From: Balneolaceae bacterium
GTDB taxonomy: Bacteria > Bacteroidota > Rhodothermia > Balneolales > Balneolaceae
NCBI GenBank assembly: GCA_003555185.1
Contig: PWFZ01000074.1
Coordinates: 1-9,680, forward strand
Length of the DNA stretch: 9,680 nt
Direction: 5' to 3'
The translations under genes were made by a program, and so were the position numbers. Under the pieces are notes generated by a model that was given only the letters and a program-made list of their open reading frames with translations, did no database searches and had not been told where the DNA came from. Positions 1 through 7,418 of the stretch are shown in pieces; within the stretch, counting starts at the first letter, position 1, and each line of letters starts with the position of its first letter.

Positions 1-828
1 AATGAGCAAATTAAGTTAGGCCATAACCCCGACGATTATGAGCTGCGGATTATGGATTTAATTGCTCCTGTAGGTCGTGGCCAGCGCGCACTAATTGTTG
101 CACCACCCCGAACAGGAAAAACCGTCCTATTAAAAAAGATTGCCAGAAGCATTACTGAAAATTACAACGACATCAGTACGGCAATTCTATTGGTTGATGA
201 ACGACCTGAAGAAGTAACAGATTTTATTAGAACTACAAACGCTGAAGTATTTGCATCATCCAACGATAAGCCCACTGAAAGCCACGTTCGGATATCAGAA
301 ATGGCTCTTGGCTACGTAAAACGAAAGGCAGAGTGTGGAGGACATGCCGTATTGCTGATTGACTCCCTGACAAGACTGGGAAGATCTTACAACGCTGCAC
401 AGAAAAACAGTGGACGAACACTTTCAGGTGGCCTGGATATTCGTGCCCTTGAAATTCCCAAAAAGATATTCGGCTGTGCAAGAAAAATTGAAGGTGGCGG
501 ATCACTTACAATTATTGCAACCTGCCTGATTGAAACCAACTCACGAATGGATGATCTTATTTTTGAGGAATTTAAGGGTACCGGTAATCTTGAGCTGGTT
601 TTAGATACAGAGATTGCAAACGACCGTATTTATCCCGCAATTAATATTGCAGCTTCCGGTACACGGAATGAAGACAAATTTATTACTGATTCCCTTGAAG
701 AGCGTAATATGGTTCGCCGGTTTTTACTTAAAAAGTCACCGAAAGAATCCATGCAGATGCTTTTACAGGTAATTAAGAGAACCGAAAGCAATGAAGAGCT
801 TTTTGCACAAATTGCTGCCACAACGTAA
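1..828 (+). CDS. rho: Transcription termination factor Rho, C-terminal part (5' end outside window)
   Basis: Rho is a hexameric RNA-dependent ATPase/helicase that ends transcription in the cytoplasm. The reading frame is open from base 1, so this is a partial gene: 275 residues covering the RecA-like motor domain, with the N-terminal RNA-binding domain missing to the left. Residue numbers are of the visible part. The Walker A loop is PPRTGKT (35-41). DERPEEVT (66-73) carries the catalytic Glu, and LLIDS (118-122) is Walker B. The Q-loop region is 134-146, the R-loop 178-182, followed by EEFKGTGN, and the arginine finger lies in SGTR (Arg222). The catalytic residues are intact, but several normally near-invariant positions differ: RLGRSYN where RLARAYN is usual, and ETNSR in the R-loop where DTGSR/K is usual. 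It is convergent with the rhodanese gene across a hairpin. Identity as a Rho is certain; whether it is the only Rho of this genome cannot be told here. Confidence 0.96.
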   Translation, partial: NEQIKLGHNPDDYELRIMDLIAPVGRGQRALIVAPPRTGKTVLLKKIARSITENYNDISTAILLVDERPEEVTDFIRTTNAEVFASSNDKPTESHVRISEMALGYVKRKAECGGHAVLLIDSLTRLGRSYNAAQKNSGRTLSGGLDIRALEIPKKIFGCARKIEGGGSLTIIATCLIETNSRMDDLIFEEFKGTGNLELVLDTEIANDRIYPAINIAASGTRNEDKFITDSLEERNMVRRFLLKKSPKESMQMLLQVIKRTESNEELFAQIAATT

Positions 829-830
829 AC

Positions 831-861
831 ACTAACATGGCTTTGAGCTTCCCATGTTAGT
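831..861. terminator. Convergent hairpin between rho and the rhodanese gene
   Basis: A perfect 10-bp inverted repeat pairs actaacatgg (831-840) with ccatgttagt (852-861) around an 11-base loop. It starts two bases after the rho stop codon and lies 15 bases beyond the stop of the convergent rhodanese gene. Read on the minus strand the stem is followed by a short gttt; on the plus strand there is no T-run. The position between convergent genes fits a bidirectional terminator or 3'-end stabilising hairpin, but the lack of a strong U-tract means intrinsic termination is not certain. Confidence 0.55.
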
Positions 862-876
862 CACAAGCAGCTTCAT

Positions 877-1191
877 TTAGTAAACGGGCAGAGAAGTGTC
901 AATTTCTTTAGCCCATGCGTTTACGCCCCCTTTTAGGTTCGATACGTTTTCGAATCCATTTTCGCTGAGCAGCTCACAGGCTTTAGCACTGCGCCCGCCG
1001 GTTCTGCACATAACAATTACTTCTTTATCTTTATCTAATTCGTCTAAACGATCAGGAAGCTGATCCAGCGGGATGAGTTGTCCGTCTATATTAGAGATAT
1101 GAAACTCAAACTCTTCCCGTACATCTAAAAGAGTAAAGACTTCATTGTTATCCTTCTTCTGTTTTAATTCCTGTACAGTTAACTCTTTCAT
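877..1191 (-). CDS. Single-domain rhodanese-like sulfurtransferase
   Basis: This is a 104-residue protein consisting of one rhodanese domain. Such domains carry a sulfane sulfur as a cysteine persulfide and pass it to cyanide, thiols or partner proteins. The active-site loop is CRTGGRS (62-68) with the nucleophile Cys62. LLDVRE (21-26) supplies the conserved Asp of the fold, and NLKGGVNAWA (85-94) is the typical C-terminal motif. There is no signal peptide, so it should act in the cytoplasm, like GlpE rather than PspE. The six-residue loop is the sulfur-type, not the longer Cdc25/arsenate reductase type. It is the last gene of the minus-strand operon, 14 bases after lptB, and no neighbour points to a specific sulfur pathway. 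The family is certain; the physiological acceptor is unknown. Confidence 0.9.
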   Translation of the reverse strand: MKELTVQELKQKKDNNEVFTLLDVREEFEFHISNIDGQLIPLDQLPDRLDELDKDKEVIVMCRTGGRSAKACELLSENGFENVSNLKGGVNAWAKEIDTSLPVY

Positions 1192-1205
1192 TTTAATACT
1201 GTTTA

Positions 1206-1958
1206 TTAATATCGATCTAATTTAAACTGCCGGCCCAAATACAGCTCTTTTGCCTCTTCATCTTCGGCCAGTACTTCTGCTGTTCCTTCACGCAAAATTC
1301 TTCCTTCAAACATCAAGTAGGCTCTGTCGGTAATTGCCAGCGTTTCATGAACATTGTGATCAGTAATAAAGATTCCGATATTTCGCTGCCCCAGCTTTGA
1401 AACAATCTCCTGAATATCCTCAACCGCGATGGGATCCACACCGGCAAAGGGCTCATCAAGCAGAATAAATTTTGGATCTGTTATTAGTGCACGCGCAATT
1501 TCCGTTCGCCGTCGTTCCCCACCTGATAAGCTGTATCCTTTATTATTCACCACTTTTTCGAGACCGAATTCTTCAATTAACTGGTCGGCCCGCTCTTTAA
1601 TTTCTTTCTTTGGTACCGATAGAAATTCCAATACCGCTTCTAAATTTTCCCTTACCGTCAGATTCCGAAAAACACTCGCTTCCTGTGCCAAATATCCTAC
1701 ACCCATCCTTGCACGCTGATACATTGGCTTACGGGTCAGGTTTTTCTCATTCAGAAAAATCTTCCCTTTATTCGGACGAACCACGCCTGTAAACATATAG
1801 AACGTTGTGGTTTTACCGGCACCATTCGGCCCTAACAGGCCTACAATCTCTCCCTGCTTCACGTTAATGGAAACATGGTCAACCACAACTCTCCCACGAT
1901 AACTCTTCACCAAATTATCACTATGCAGCTTTAAAAGAGTTTCAGGCTGTTCGCTCAT
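1206..1958 (-). CDS. lptB: LPS export ABC transporter ATP-binding protein LptB
   Basis: LptB is the cytoplasmic ATPase that, as a dimer with LptF and LptG, pulls lipopolysaccharide out of the inner membrane towards the outer membrane. The 250-residue protein has all ABC motifs in order: Walker [10 protein letters not shown] (43-51), Q-loop Gln92, signature LSGGE (144-148), Walker B FILLDEP (164-170) with Glu169, D-loop GVDP and switch His201. Motifs typical of LptB rather than of the related LivG/LivF proteins are [18 protein letters not shown] (89-106), the absence of insertions, and a C-terminal YLGxxF (240-245). Its ATG overlaps the stop of the upstream M42 peptidase gene by four bases (ATGA), which suggests translational coupling. 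The lptC and lptA genes that often sit beside lptB are not in this window. Confidence 0.95.
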   Translation of the reverse strand: MSEQPETLLKLHSDNLVKSYRGRVVVDHVSINVKQGEIVGLLGPNGAGKTTTFYMFTGVVRPNKGKIFLNEKNLTRKPMYQRARMGVGYLAQEASVFRNLTVRENLEAVLEFLSVPKKEIKERADQLIEEFGLEKVVNNKGYSLSGGERRRTEIARALITDPKFILLDEPFAGVDPIAVEDIQEIVSKLGQRNIGIFITDHNVHETLAITDRAYLMFEGRILREGTAEVLAEDEEAKELYLGRQFKLDRY

Positions 1959-2986
1959 TTCAATTTATAATCTCCAATGGTTTCAATGCAGGCTGTTGCC
2001 AGTTTTACACCGGCCTCAATATCCGATACAGCAGCTGCCTCAACTGTACTGTGCACATAACGAGTTGGACAAGAGATGCATGTTACATGGCTTCCAATTC
2101 CCATCAAATACTGCATGGCAGACGTATCGGTACCTCCGGCTGTTAGTACCTCGCGTTGATATGAGATAGACCGGCTAGAGGCAATTTCTTCAAGATGAGA
2201 AACCAGTTCCGGGGTACAAATTATACTTTTATCCATCACTTTAATTCCAATCCCCTCACCAAGCGTGGTGCACTTATCGTGATCGCCGACACCCGGAAGA
2301 TCATTTGCCAGGGTTATATCTAAAGCAATACCAATTTCGGGCTGAATTTGCTGAGCAGCAACCCGCGCACCGCGAAGTCCAACTTCTTCCTGAACGGTGA
2401 ATACCGCATGTAGATCTGAGTTACAACTTTCGGCCTCCTGAAGTGCTTTAACCAAAATATAGACCGACAATCGATTGTCCAGCGATTTTCCCGTCACTGA
2501 ATTTCCCAATTTTATGAGATCTCTCATACGTGTAACAGGGGTTCCATTCGGCACCAGCTCTTTCACCTCTTCTGCAGGTAATCCAACATCAATGAACAGG
2601 TTTTTCAGCTTGGTTTTTGCCTTTTTCTCTTCATCTGATTGTATATGGATGGGCTTACTCCCAATCACACCGGGAATCATCTCTTTTCCATGAATCCAAA
2701 CTCGTTGTGTGGTTAGCGTATCGGCATCAAATCCACCAAGCGTTGAAAAACGAATAAACCCTTTATCATCAACATGAGTTGATATCAGTGAAATTTCATC
2801 GAGGTGAGCGGCAAGCATGACTCTTGGCCCTTTCCCTTTTTTCCTGGCAATCAGGTTACCGATTGGGTCGGTATAAAGTTCATCTACATGCGGTTTGATG
2901 AGTTCCTCAACTACATCACGAATGGGTTTTTCATGTCCGGGAGCTCCGGGGGTATGAACAATTTTCTTAAGCAGCTCAAAATCCAT
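1955..2986 (-). CDS. M42 family metallopeptidase (glutamyl aminopeptidase/endoglucanase-like)
   Basis: M42 enzymes are cytoplasmic, usually dodecameric, two-metal aminopeptidases that trim short peptides released by larger proteases. The 343-residue length is normal. The metal and catalytic residues can all be placed: His61 in AAHLDEI, bridging Asp170 in SLDNR, catalytic Glu200 and ligand Glu201 in QEEVGLRGA, Asp223 in ALDIT, and His312 in RYVHS. Residues of roughly 70-160 form the inserted dimerisation domain of the family. A small oddity is RYVHST where RYxHSP is common. The gene begins three bases after purQ and ends in a four-base overlap with lptB. Annotations such as cellulase M or FrvX for this family are historical; peptidase activity is the supported call, while the preferred N-terminal residue cannot be read from the sequence. 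Confidence 0.92.
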   Translation of the reverse strand: MDFELLKKIVHTPGAPGHEKPIRDVVEELIKPHVDELYTDPIGNLIARKKGKGPRVMLAAHLDEISLISTHVDDKGFIRFSTLGGFDADTLTTQRVWIHGKEMIPGVIGSKPIHIQSDEEKKAKTKLKNLFIDVGLPAEEVKELVPNGTPVTRMRDLIKLGNSVTGKSLDNRLSVYILVKALQEAESCNSDLHAVFTVQEEVGLRGARVAAQQIQPEIGIALDITLANDLPGVGDHDKCTTLGEGIGIKVMDKSIICTPELVSHLEEIASSRSISYQREVLTAGGTDTSAMQYLMGIGSHVTCISCPTRYVHSTVEAAAVSDIEAGVKLATACIETIGDYKLK

Positions 2987-2989
2987 CAG

Positions 2990-3691
2990 TTATGCGATTT
3001 GCAGTTCATTAAATACAGAATCAAACAGAATTTTACCATCTTCAGAGCCTAATAATTTTTCCATGGCTCGTTCCGGGTGAGGCATCATGCCAAGCACATT
3101 TCCCTGTTTATTTGTAATACCTGCAATGTGATCCACAGAACCATTTATATTAGCCTCTTCAGTGGTTTCACCATTTTTATCACAATATCTGAACAGAACC
3201 TGATCATTATCCTGTAGTGATTTCAGCCCATCCTGGTCGATAAAATAATTTCCTTCTCCGTGAGATACCGGAAACCTGAGAACATCATTTTTCTTCAGTT
3301 TTGACGTAAAAATACTGTCCGTTTTTTCAACCCGAACGTGAACATCTTTACAGATAAACCTCAGCTTTTCGTTGTGGAGCATCGCACCCGGAAGCAAACC
3401 TGCTTCGAGCAAAATTTGGAACCCGTTACAAATTCCCATTACCGGATTTCCGGCATTGGCAAAATCAACAACGGCGTTCATAATCGGAGAAAAGCGGGCA
3501 ATAGCTCCGGAGCGCAGATAATCACCGTATGAAAATCCACCCGGAACAATCAGCAGATCAATCCCTGAAAGATCTGCATCCTTATGCCATAAAAATTTTG
3601 TTTCTGCTCCCATAACCGATTTCATTGCGTGATAAGCATCATGATCGCAATTTGATCCCGGAAAAATAATGACTCCTATTTGTTTAGACAC
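2990..3691 (-). CDS. purQ: Phosphoribosylformylglycinamidine synthase, glutaminase subunit PurQ
   Basis: PurQ hydrolyses glutamine and channels ammonia to PurL for conversion of FGAR to FGAM in purine synthesis. The 233-residue protein is a class I glutamine amidotransferase with nucleophile Cys88 in GICNGFQIL, and His205 and Glu207 in MPHPERA completing the triad. FPGSNCDHD (10-18) and PGGFSYGDYLRSGAIA (50-65) are typical of PurQ. The start is GTG. An AAAGGA Shine-Dalgarno sequence about nine bases upstream lies inside the last codons of clpS, which supports this start and ties purQ translation to passage through clpS. PurS is encoded two genes upstream, so this organism uses the three-component PurS/PurQ/small-PurL enzyme; purL is not in the window. 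Confidence 0.97.
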   Translation of the reverse strand: MSKQIGVIIFPGSNCDHDAYHAMKSVMGAETKFLWHKDADLSGIDLLIVPGGFSYGDYLRSGAIARFSPIMNAVVDFANAGNPVMGICNGFQILLEAGLLPGAMLHNEKLRFICKDVHVRVEKTDSIFTSKLKKNDVLRFPVSHGEGNYFIDQDGLKSLQDNDQVLFRYCDKNGETTEEANINGSVDHIAGITNKQGNVLGMMPHPERAMEKLLGSEDGKILFDSVFNELQIA

Positions 3692-3696
3692 GTTTT

Positions 3697-4032
3697 CTAT
3701 CCTTTAATTTCAGTAACAAGTTGAATTTCCTGCAGTACAGAATTGATTTGTAAGCACTCTTCAAAAAGGCCTTCATAAACTTGAGCCTTTCCTTCTTTGT
3801 GCACTTTTACGGTCAGTTCTTCCGCTTTAGAAACCGGACAACCGAGCGCTTTTATCAGCTGATTGATCACCTCATCGAACGTATGAATATCATCATCAAA
3901 GAGAATTAATCGCCACGGAGTGGTAATCTCCTCCTCTTCTTCCGTTTTTTCAAGCACTTCCGTCTGAGGAGCTTCTTTGGGAAACTTCTTCTCCATCTGC
4001 ATCCGTAAAACGTCATGTGCGAGATTCGTCAT
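3697..4032 (-). CDS. clpS: ATP-dependent Clp protease adaptor ClpS
   Basis: ClpS binds proteins with destabilising N-terminal residues and hands them to ClpAP or ClpCP for degradation (N-degron pathway). The 111-residue protein has a variable, acidic N-terminal extension of about 38 residues with a run of five Glu (31-35), followed by the ClpS core. The core begins WRLILFDDDIHTFDEVI (40-56) and continues through VHKEG (77-81), where His78 matches His66 of E. coli ClpS. The usual NDD of the binding pocket reads DDD here (46-48), so the Asn that contacts the substrate amino group is Asp, and the E. coli Met40 position is Phe52. It sits three bases after purS and five before purQ. No clpA or clpC is nearby. 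The family call is firm; substrate preference could be altered. Confidence 0.92.
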   Translation of the reverse strand: MTNLAHDVLRMQMEKKFPKEAPQTEVLEKTEEEEEITTPWRLILFDDDIHTFDEVINQLIKALGCPVSKAEELTVKVHKEGKAQVYEGLFEECLQINSVLQEIQLVTEIKG

Positions 4033-4035
4033 ATA

Positions 4036-4287
4036 TCAGCTATTTTCTTCGATCGTGATTTTATAATCTTCCATCACTTCATTGGCCAGTAGTTGTGTAC
4101 AAGCAGAATCAGCAATTTCTTTGGCCTCTTTTTCTGATCCGGCTTCAATGTCAAGTTCAATAAATTTCCCGATCCGTACATCGCCCACTTCATTTAAACC
4201 AAGATTTTGCAAGGCATGATGAGCGGCTTTTCCTTTTGGATCAAGGATTGACTTTCGTAGAGTAACGTTTACTTTTGCTTTATACAT
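4036..4287 (-). CDS. purS: Phosphoribosylformylglycinamidine synthase subunit PurS
   Basis: PurS is the small structural subunit that lets PurQ and small PurL assemble for FGAM synthesis. At 83 residues it has the usual family length. Visible family features are the opening strand YKAKVNVTLRKSILDPKG (2-19), then ALQNLG (25-30), VGDVRIGKFIELDIE (34-48) and the closing helix with ANEVMEDYKITIE (68-80). The protein has no catalytic residues, as expected. It follows miaA after 36 bases and precedes clpS by three. In most genomes purS is followed directly by purQ, so the clpS between them is unusual. Identification is secure from the motif order and from purQ nearby. Confidence 0.95.
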   Translation of the reverse strand: MYKAKVNVTLRKSILDPKGKAAHHALQNLGLNEVGDVRIGKFIELDIEAGSEKEAKEIADSACTQLLANEVMEDYKITIEENS

Positions 4288-4323
4288 ATCTGTTTTTTCA
4301 GCGGTTTGATGACAGCCCGTAAT

Positions 4324-5253
4324 TTAACCTTTCTGCGAGTCAGCCGCTACCTGTTGTTTAATCCTTTCTATCAGTTCATGTTCCGTGTGGGTTGACCGAT
4401 CCAGCCACTCCAAAAAGGGCCATCTTCGAAGCCAGGTAATCTGCCTCTTTGCATACCTTCTGGTGGCTGTTTTGAAATCCCTGACCATCTGATCATGGTC
4501 GATCTCTTCATTCAAATATTGAATAACCTGTTTATACCCAACGGTCTGCAGTGCCTGTAAATTCCGCGAAAATCCTTCATTTAAAATTCGCTCTGTTTCT
4601 TGTATCAACCCATTTTCGAGCATTTCATCGCAACGTTGATTTATACGTTGATGAAGCATTTTACGTGGCCAGTGAAGACCAAATACAGTAATATTTTCCG
4701 GTCTTGTAAACGAATCATTCGAATGAAAACTACTGAACGGTTTTCCCGTCTGCATCCACACATCAAGCGCACGAAATATTCGCTGATAATTTTTACCGTC
4801 CATCTTTTGCGCGTACCCGGGGTCCACTTTTGTAAGTCTGTCAAACAAAACGTCGACTCCTTTTTCCTTCATTTCCCGCTCAAGCGAATCCAGGTTATCC
4901 TGATTAGATGAAGGAATTTCATCAAACGGTTTTACAAGGCTTTGCAAATGAAGCGTACTTCCTCCTGCATAAATCACACGCTTTCCTTTTCGCTCAATTT
5001 CTTCTGACCACGCCAGTGCTCTTTGATAGAATTTTTGAGCAGAATCTTCATCATCAAGATCCAGATTTGAAATATTATAGTGCGGAACTTCTTTTAGCTG
5101 ATCTGCCGTGGGTTTCGCCGTTCCAACATTAATTTGCCGGTAGCACTGCCTGGAATCAACAGAGATAACCTCCCCACCTACCTCTTTTGCCAGAGAAACA
5201 GCAAGAGCACTCTTCCCCGAGCAGGTTGGACCCGCAATCATGATTCGATTCAT
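4324..5253 (-). CDS. miaA: tRNA dimethylallyltransferase MiaA
   Basis: MiaA transfers a dimethylallyl group to N6 of A37 in tRNAs that read codons starting with U, the first step of ms2i6A synthesis. The 309-residue protein has the P-loop GPTCSGKS (8-15), DSRQCY (33-38) and GTAKPT (44-49). After these come GGSTLHLQSL (97-106), a variant of the usual GGTxLYxxAL, then QRIFRALDVWMQTGKPFS (157-174), GLHWPR (192-197), the RIN.R segment (203-207) and TRRYAKRQITWLRR (264-277). Glu-rich linkers are absent and the length is normal. It is the first gene of the minus-strand operon and is transcribed divergently from dnaN. No clear Shine-Dalgarno sequence precedes the ATG, which is common in this phylum. 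Confidence 0.96.
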   Translation of the reverse strand: MNRIMIAGPTCSGKSALAVSLAKEVGGEVISVDSRQCYRQINVGTAKPTADQLKEVPHYNISNLDLDDEDSAQKFYQRALAWSEEIERKGKRVIYAGGSTLHLQSLVKPFDEIPSSNQDNLDSLEREMKEKGVDVLFDRLTKVDPGYAQKMDGKNYQRIFRALDVWMQTGKPFSSFHSNDSFTRPENITVFGLHWPRKMLHQRINQRCDEMLENGLIQETERILNEGFSRNLQALQTVGYKQVIQYLNEEIDHDQMVRDFKTATRRYAKRQITWLRRWPFLEWLDRSTHTEHELIERIKQQVAADSQKG

Positions 5254-5488
5254 TTCAGCCTGATAGTTAACAGTTCATTCAGCATTCAGTAGAAGATACT
5301 CTTTATACAATGGATTTAATAACCGCTGTAATAGCTTTTATCAACGATTAAACCTACCGCAGGAATAAATTTAGATCACTTTACAGGTTGCGACATGAGG
5401 TAAGATTTGTTAGTATAAGATGTCTATAAAATTGGCACTTTTAGAGTGAAAGAGGCGCCTTTTACCATCAACTTTTTGACTTCTGCAT
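5254..5488. promoter_or_regulatory. Divergent intergenic region between miaA and dnaN, presumed to hold both promoters
   Basis: This 235-base AT-rich stretch separates two divergent starts and must carry a promoter for each unless they lie inside the genes. On the plus strand the best Bacteroidota-type candidate for dnaN is TTG (5407-5409), 17 bases, then TAAAATTG (5427-5434), one base off TAnnTTTG and with a spacer shorter than the usual 19-21; it would give a leader of about 50 bases. On the minus strand ttgtataaag (revcomp of 5301-5310) resembles an extended -10 for miaA, without a good upstream element. A near-palindrome centred on aggcgcct (5450-5463) lies just before dnaN and a tandem CATTCAG pair lies at 5276-5289. 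Neither promoter is firmly placed. Confidence 0.35.
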
Positions 5489-6604
5489 ATGAAATTTAAT
5501 GTATCCAGCAGCGATTTAAATCAGGGATTATCAGCCGTTATTGGAGCTGTTCCATCGAAAGCAACACTACCTATTCTCGAAACCATACTTTTTGAAATTG
5601 AAGACGGACGGCTAAAATTAACGGCCACCGATTTAGAAATTTCCATCATTGAATACATTCAGGCAGATATTGAAGAGGAAGGATCCGTGGCGATTCCCGC
5701 GAAGCGCTTGCTCGAAACTCTTCGTCAGCTGCCAAATATTCCGGTCTTTTTTGAGGTAGATGAAAAGCAGAATGTAAAATTTAAAACGGATAAAGGAACT
5801 TATAAGCTGGTAGGCGAGGAAGTTTCTGACTTTCCTGACATTCCAAACATGAATGATGGCGTTACTCTTTCCACAGATACCGATCTGATTAGGAATGCGA
5901 TTCAGCGCACCATATTTGCTGTATCCACCGATGATCTGCGTCCGGCAATGATGGGCGTCTTTTTCGACATTGATGCAGACGGAAGTAAATTTGTGGCTAC
6001 CGACGGTCATCGGCTGGTAAGATTCATCAACAAGAATTTAACCTCTGAAACTGCCCTCTCTTTTATCGTGCCCGACAAAGCGCTGAGCCTGGTGTCAAAA
6101 TCACTGGACGGAGCTGACTGCGAAATGACTATTTCTGAAGATCATGCTCAGTTCAGCACAGGAAGTACCATTGTGATAACCCGCCTGATTAACGAGCAGT
6201 ACCCAAACTACGACTCGGTAATTCCGCGCGACAACGACAAAATCATGATGATCGATAAAAACCAGATGCTTTCTACGGTTCGTCGTGTTGCTGTTTTTTC
6301 AAGTACAACAACCCGGCAGATTCGTCTGCAGCTTACCACCGATAAACTTACAATTCGCGCCGAAGATCTCGACATGAGCAGTGAAGCGAAAGAAACAGTT
6401 ACCTGCGAATACGGCGCCGGAGAGATGGAAATTGGATTTAACGCCAAATATCTGGCCGATATTCTCAGCAATGTGGACGGCGATGAGGCCAAGTTTGAAT
6501 TTTCCACCCCAAACCGTGCCGGAATTGTGAAACCGGCCGATGAAGAAGATGGCGAAGAGATGCTAATGCTTGTTATGCCGGTTATGCTTAACAGCTATGC
6601 ATAA
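5489..6604 (+). CDS. dnaN: DNA polymerase III beta subunit (sliding clamp)
   Basis: DnaN dimerises into the ring that encircles DNA and tethers polymerase III and many repair proteins. The 371-residue length fits three clamp domains, about 1-120, 121-245 and 246-371. Recognisable segments are LPILETILFE (27-36), ATDLEI (46-51), VPAKRL-like IPAKRL (69-74), ATDGHRL (170-176), RLINEQYPNY (232-241) and the C-terminal LMLVMPVMLN (359-368), which forms part of the hydrophobic partner-binding cleft. The ATG at 5489 starts the conserved MKF opening and is not preceded by a Shine-Dalgarno sequence. dnaA, gyrB and recF are not adjacent, so the common dnaA-dnaN arrangement is broken here. The gene heads a plus-strand group and is followed after two bases by the DUF62 gene. 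Confidence 0.97.
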   Translation: MKFNVSSSDLNQGLSAVIGAVPSKATLPILETILFEIEDGRLKLTATDLEISIIEYIQADIEEEGSVAIPAKRLLETLRQLPNIPVFFEVDEKQNVKFKTDKGTYKLVGEEVSDFPDIPNMNDGVTLSTDTDLIRNAIQRTIFAVSTDDLRPAMMGVFFDIDADGSKFVATDGHRLVRFINKNLTSETALSFIVPDKALSLVSKSLDGADCEMTISEDHAQFSTGSTIVITRLINEQYPNYDSVIPRDNDKIMMIDKNQMLSTVRRVAVFSSTTTRQIRLQLTTDKLTIRAEDLDMSSEAKETVTCEYGAGEMEIGFNAKYLADILSNVDGDEAKFEFSTPNRAGIVKPADEEDGEEMLMLVMPVMLNSYA

Positions 6605-6606
6605 AT

Positions 6607-7395
6607 ATGACATCATTAATAACACTTACAACTGATTTTGGCCTACAGGATCACTATGTGAGTGTGTTAAAGGCTGTGATGCTGGAAATTGCACCCAACT
6701 CACGCTTTATAGATATATCTCATCAAATTCCACCTCAAGATATAATGGCGGGAGCATGGGTTGTGCGAAATGCCGCCATGCTTTTTCCGCCAAATTCTGT
6801 TCACCTGGTGGTGGTTGACCCCGGAGTGGGAACCGATAGAAAACCGGTGGCCCTAAAAATTAAGGATCAATATTTCGTAGGTCCCGATAACGGAATATTC
6901 TCACTTATTGGGGATAAATACGATTATGAGGCCATCACACTTACACAATCTAATTACTGGAGAGATAATCCTGCCCCTACATTTCACGGAAGGGATATTT
7001 TTGCACCGGTAGCCGCTCACCTTGCCAACGGAGTACCGTTCAATAAAATGGGAGCTCCCCTGGAAGAGCTGGTCACATACCGGTGGGCTGTACCCATTTC
7101 CGACAAAGATGGAATTCAGGGATGGGTCGTCCACATTGACCGATTCGGAAATCTTATCTCGAATATTTCAGAAACTCTTATAAAGGAGTTCGGCGGGCCA
7201 TCGAAATTAAAAGTGTATGTTGGGAATACTATTCTTGATGAGCTGGTAACCACATTTGCTGCCGTCCCCGATGGCGAACCCGCCGCATATATTGGCAGTT
7301 CAGGCATGCTGGAAATTGCCATCAACAAAGGCAACGCACGGGAGATGCTCGGTGTTGAAAAAGGAGCACAACTGTCGCTTATCGTTCAGAAATAG
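6607..7395 (+). CDS. S-adenosyl-L-methionine hydroxide adenosyltransferase (DUF62 family)
   Basis: Characterised members of this family hydrolyse S-adenosylmethionine to adenosine and methionine; they are related to the fluorinase and chlorinase enzymes. The 262-residue protein has a family-typical N-terminal domain starting ITLTTDFGLQDHYV (5-18) and a smaller C-terminal barrel domain. The Asp-Arg-His set of the hydrolases is present: Asp71 in DPGVG, Arg78 in DRKPV and His127 in TFHGRDIFAPVAA. GPDNGIF (92-98) and IDRFGNLISNI are further family signatures. The gene starts two bases after dnaN with no Shine-Dalgarno sequence, so coupled translation with dnaN is likely. The fluorinase-specific insertion is not seen, so halogenation is not suggested. 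The biological role, whether SAM disposal or control, is not settled for the family. Confidence 0.92.
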   Translation: MTSLITLTTDFGLQDHYVSVLKAVMLEIAPNSRFIDISHQIPPQDIMAGAWVVRNAAMLFPPNSVHLVVVDPGVGTDRKPVALKIKDQYFVGPDNGIFSLIGDKYDYEAITLTQSNYWRDNPAPTFHGRDIFAPVAAHLANGVPFNKMGAPLEELVTYRWAVPISDKDGIQGWVVHIDRFGNLISNISETLIKEFGGPSKLKVYVGNTILDELVTTFAAVPDGEPAAYIGSSGMLEIAINKGNAREMLGVEKGAQLSLIVQK

Positions 7396-7418
7396 AAATA
7401 GTGCAACACCTGTTTCTA
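7393..7418 (+). other. Weak hairpin over the stop codon of the DUF62 gene
   Basis: The arms tagaaatag (7393-7401) and ctgtttcta (7410-7418) pair over nine positions with one G-U wobble and an eight-base loop. The left arm contains the stop codon of the DUF62 gene. The stem is AT-rich and no T-run follows, so it is a poor intrinsic terminator. It may mark an mRNA 3' end or processing point between the DUF62 gene and the methyltransferase gene, or may be chance. Confidence 0.25.

Noticed and set aside
4600..4911. Antisense open frame inside miaA (103 codons)
   Set aside because: The opposite strand is a well-conserved MiaA with all motifs, and the antisense product has no recognisable domain or ribosome site. 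The same holds for the other antisense frames within lptB, dnaN, purQ and the DUF62 gene.
5276..5289. Tandem CATTCAG pair upstream of miaA
   Set aside because: Two copies of a seven-base unit in an AT-rich region are easily chance, and no third copy or conserved spacing was seen.
5338..5346. DnaA-box-like TTATCAACG upstream of dnaN
   Set aside because: It matches the TTATCCACA consensus at only seven of nine positions and stands alone. No cluster of boxes, AT-rich unwinding region or dnaA gene is present, so an origin of replication is not supported.
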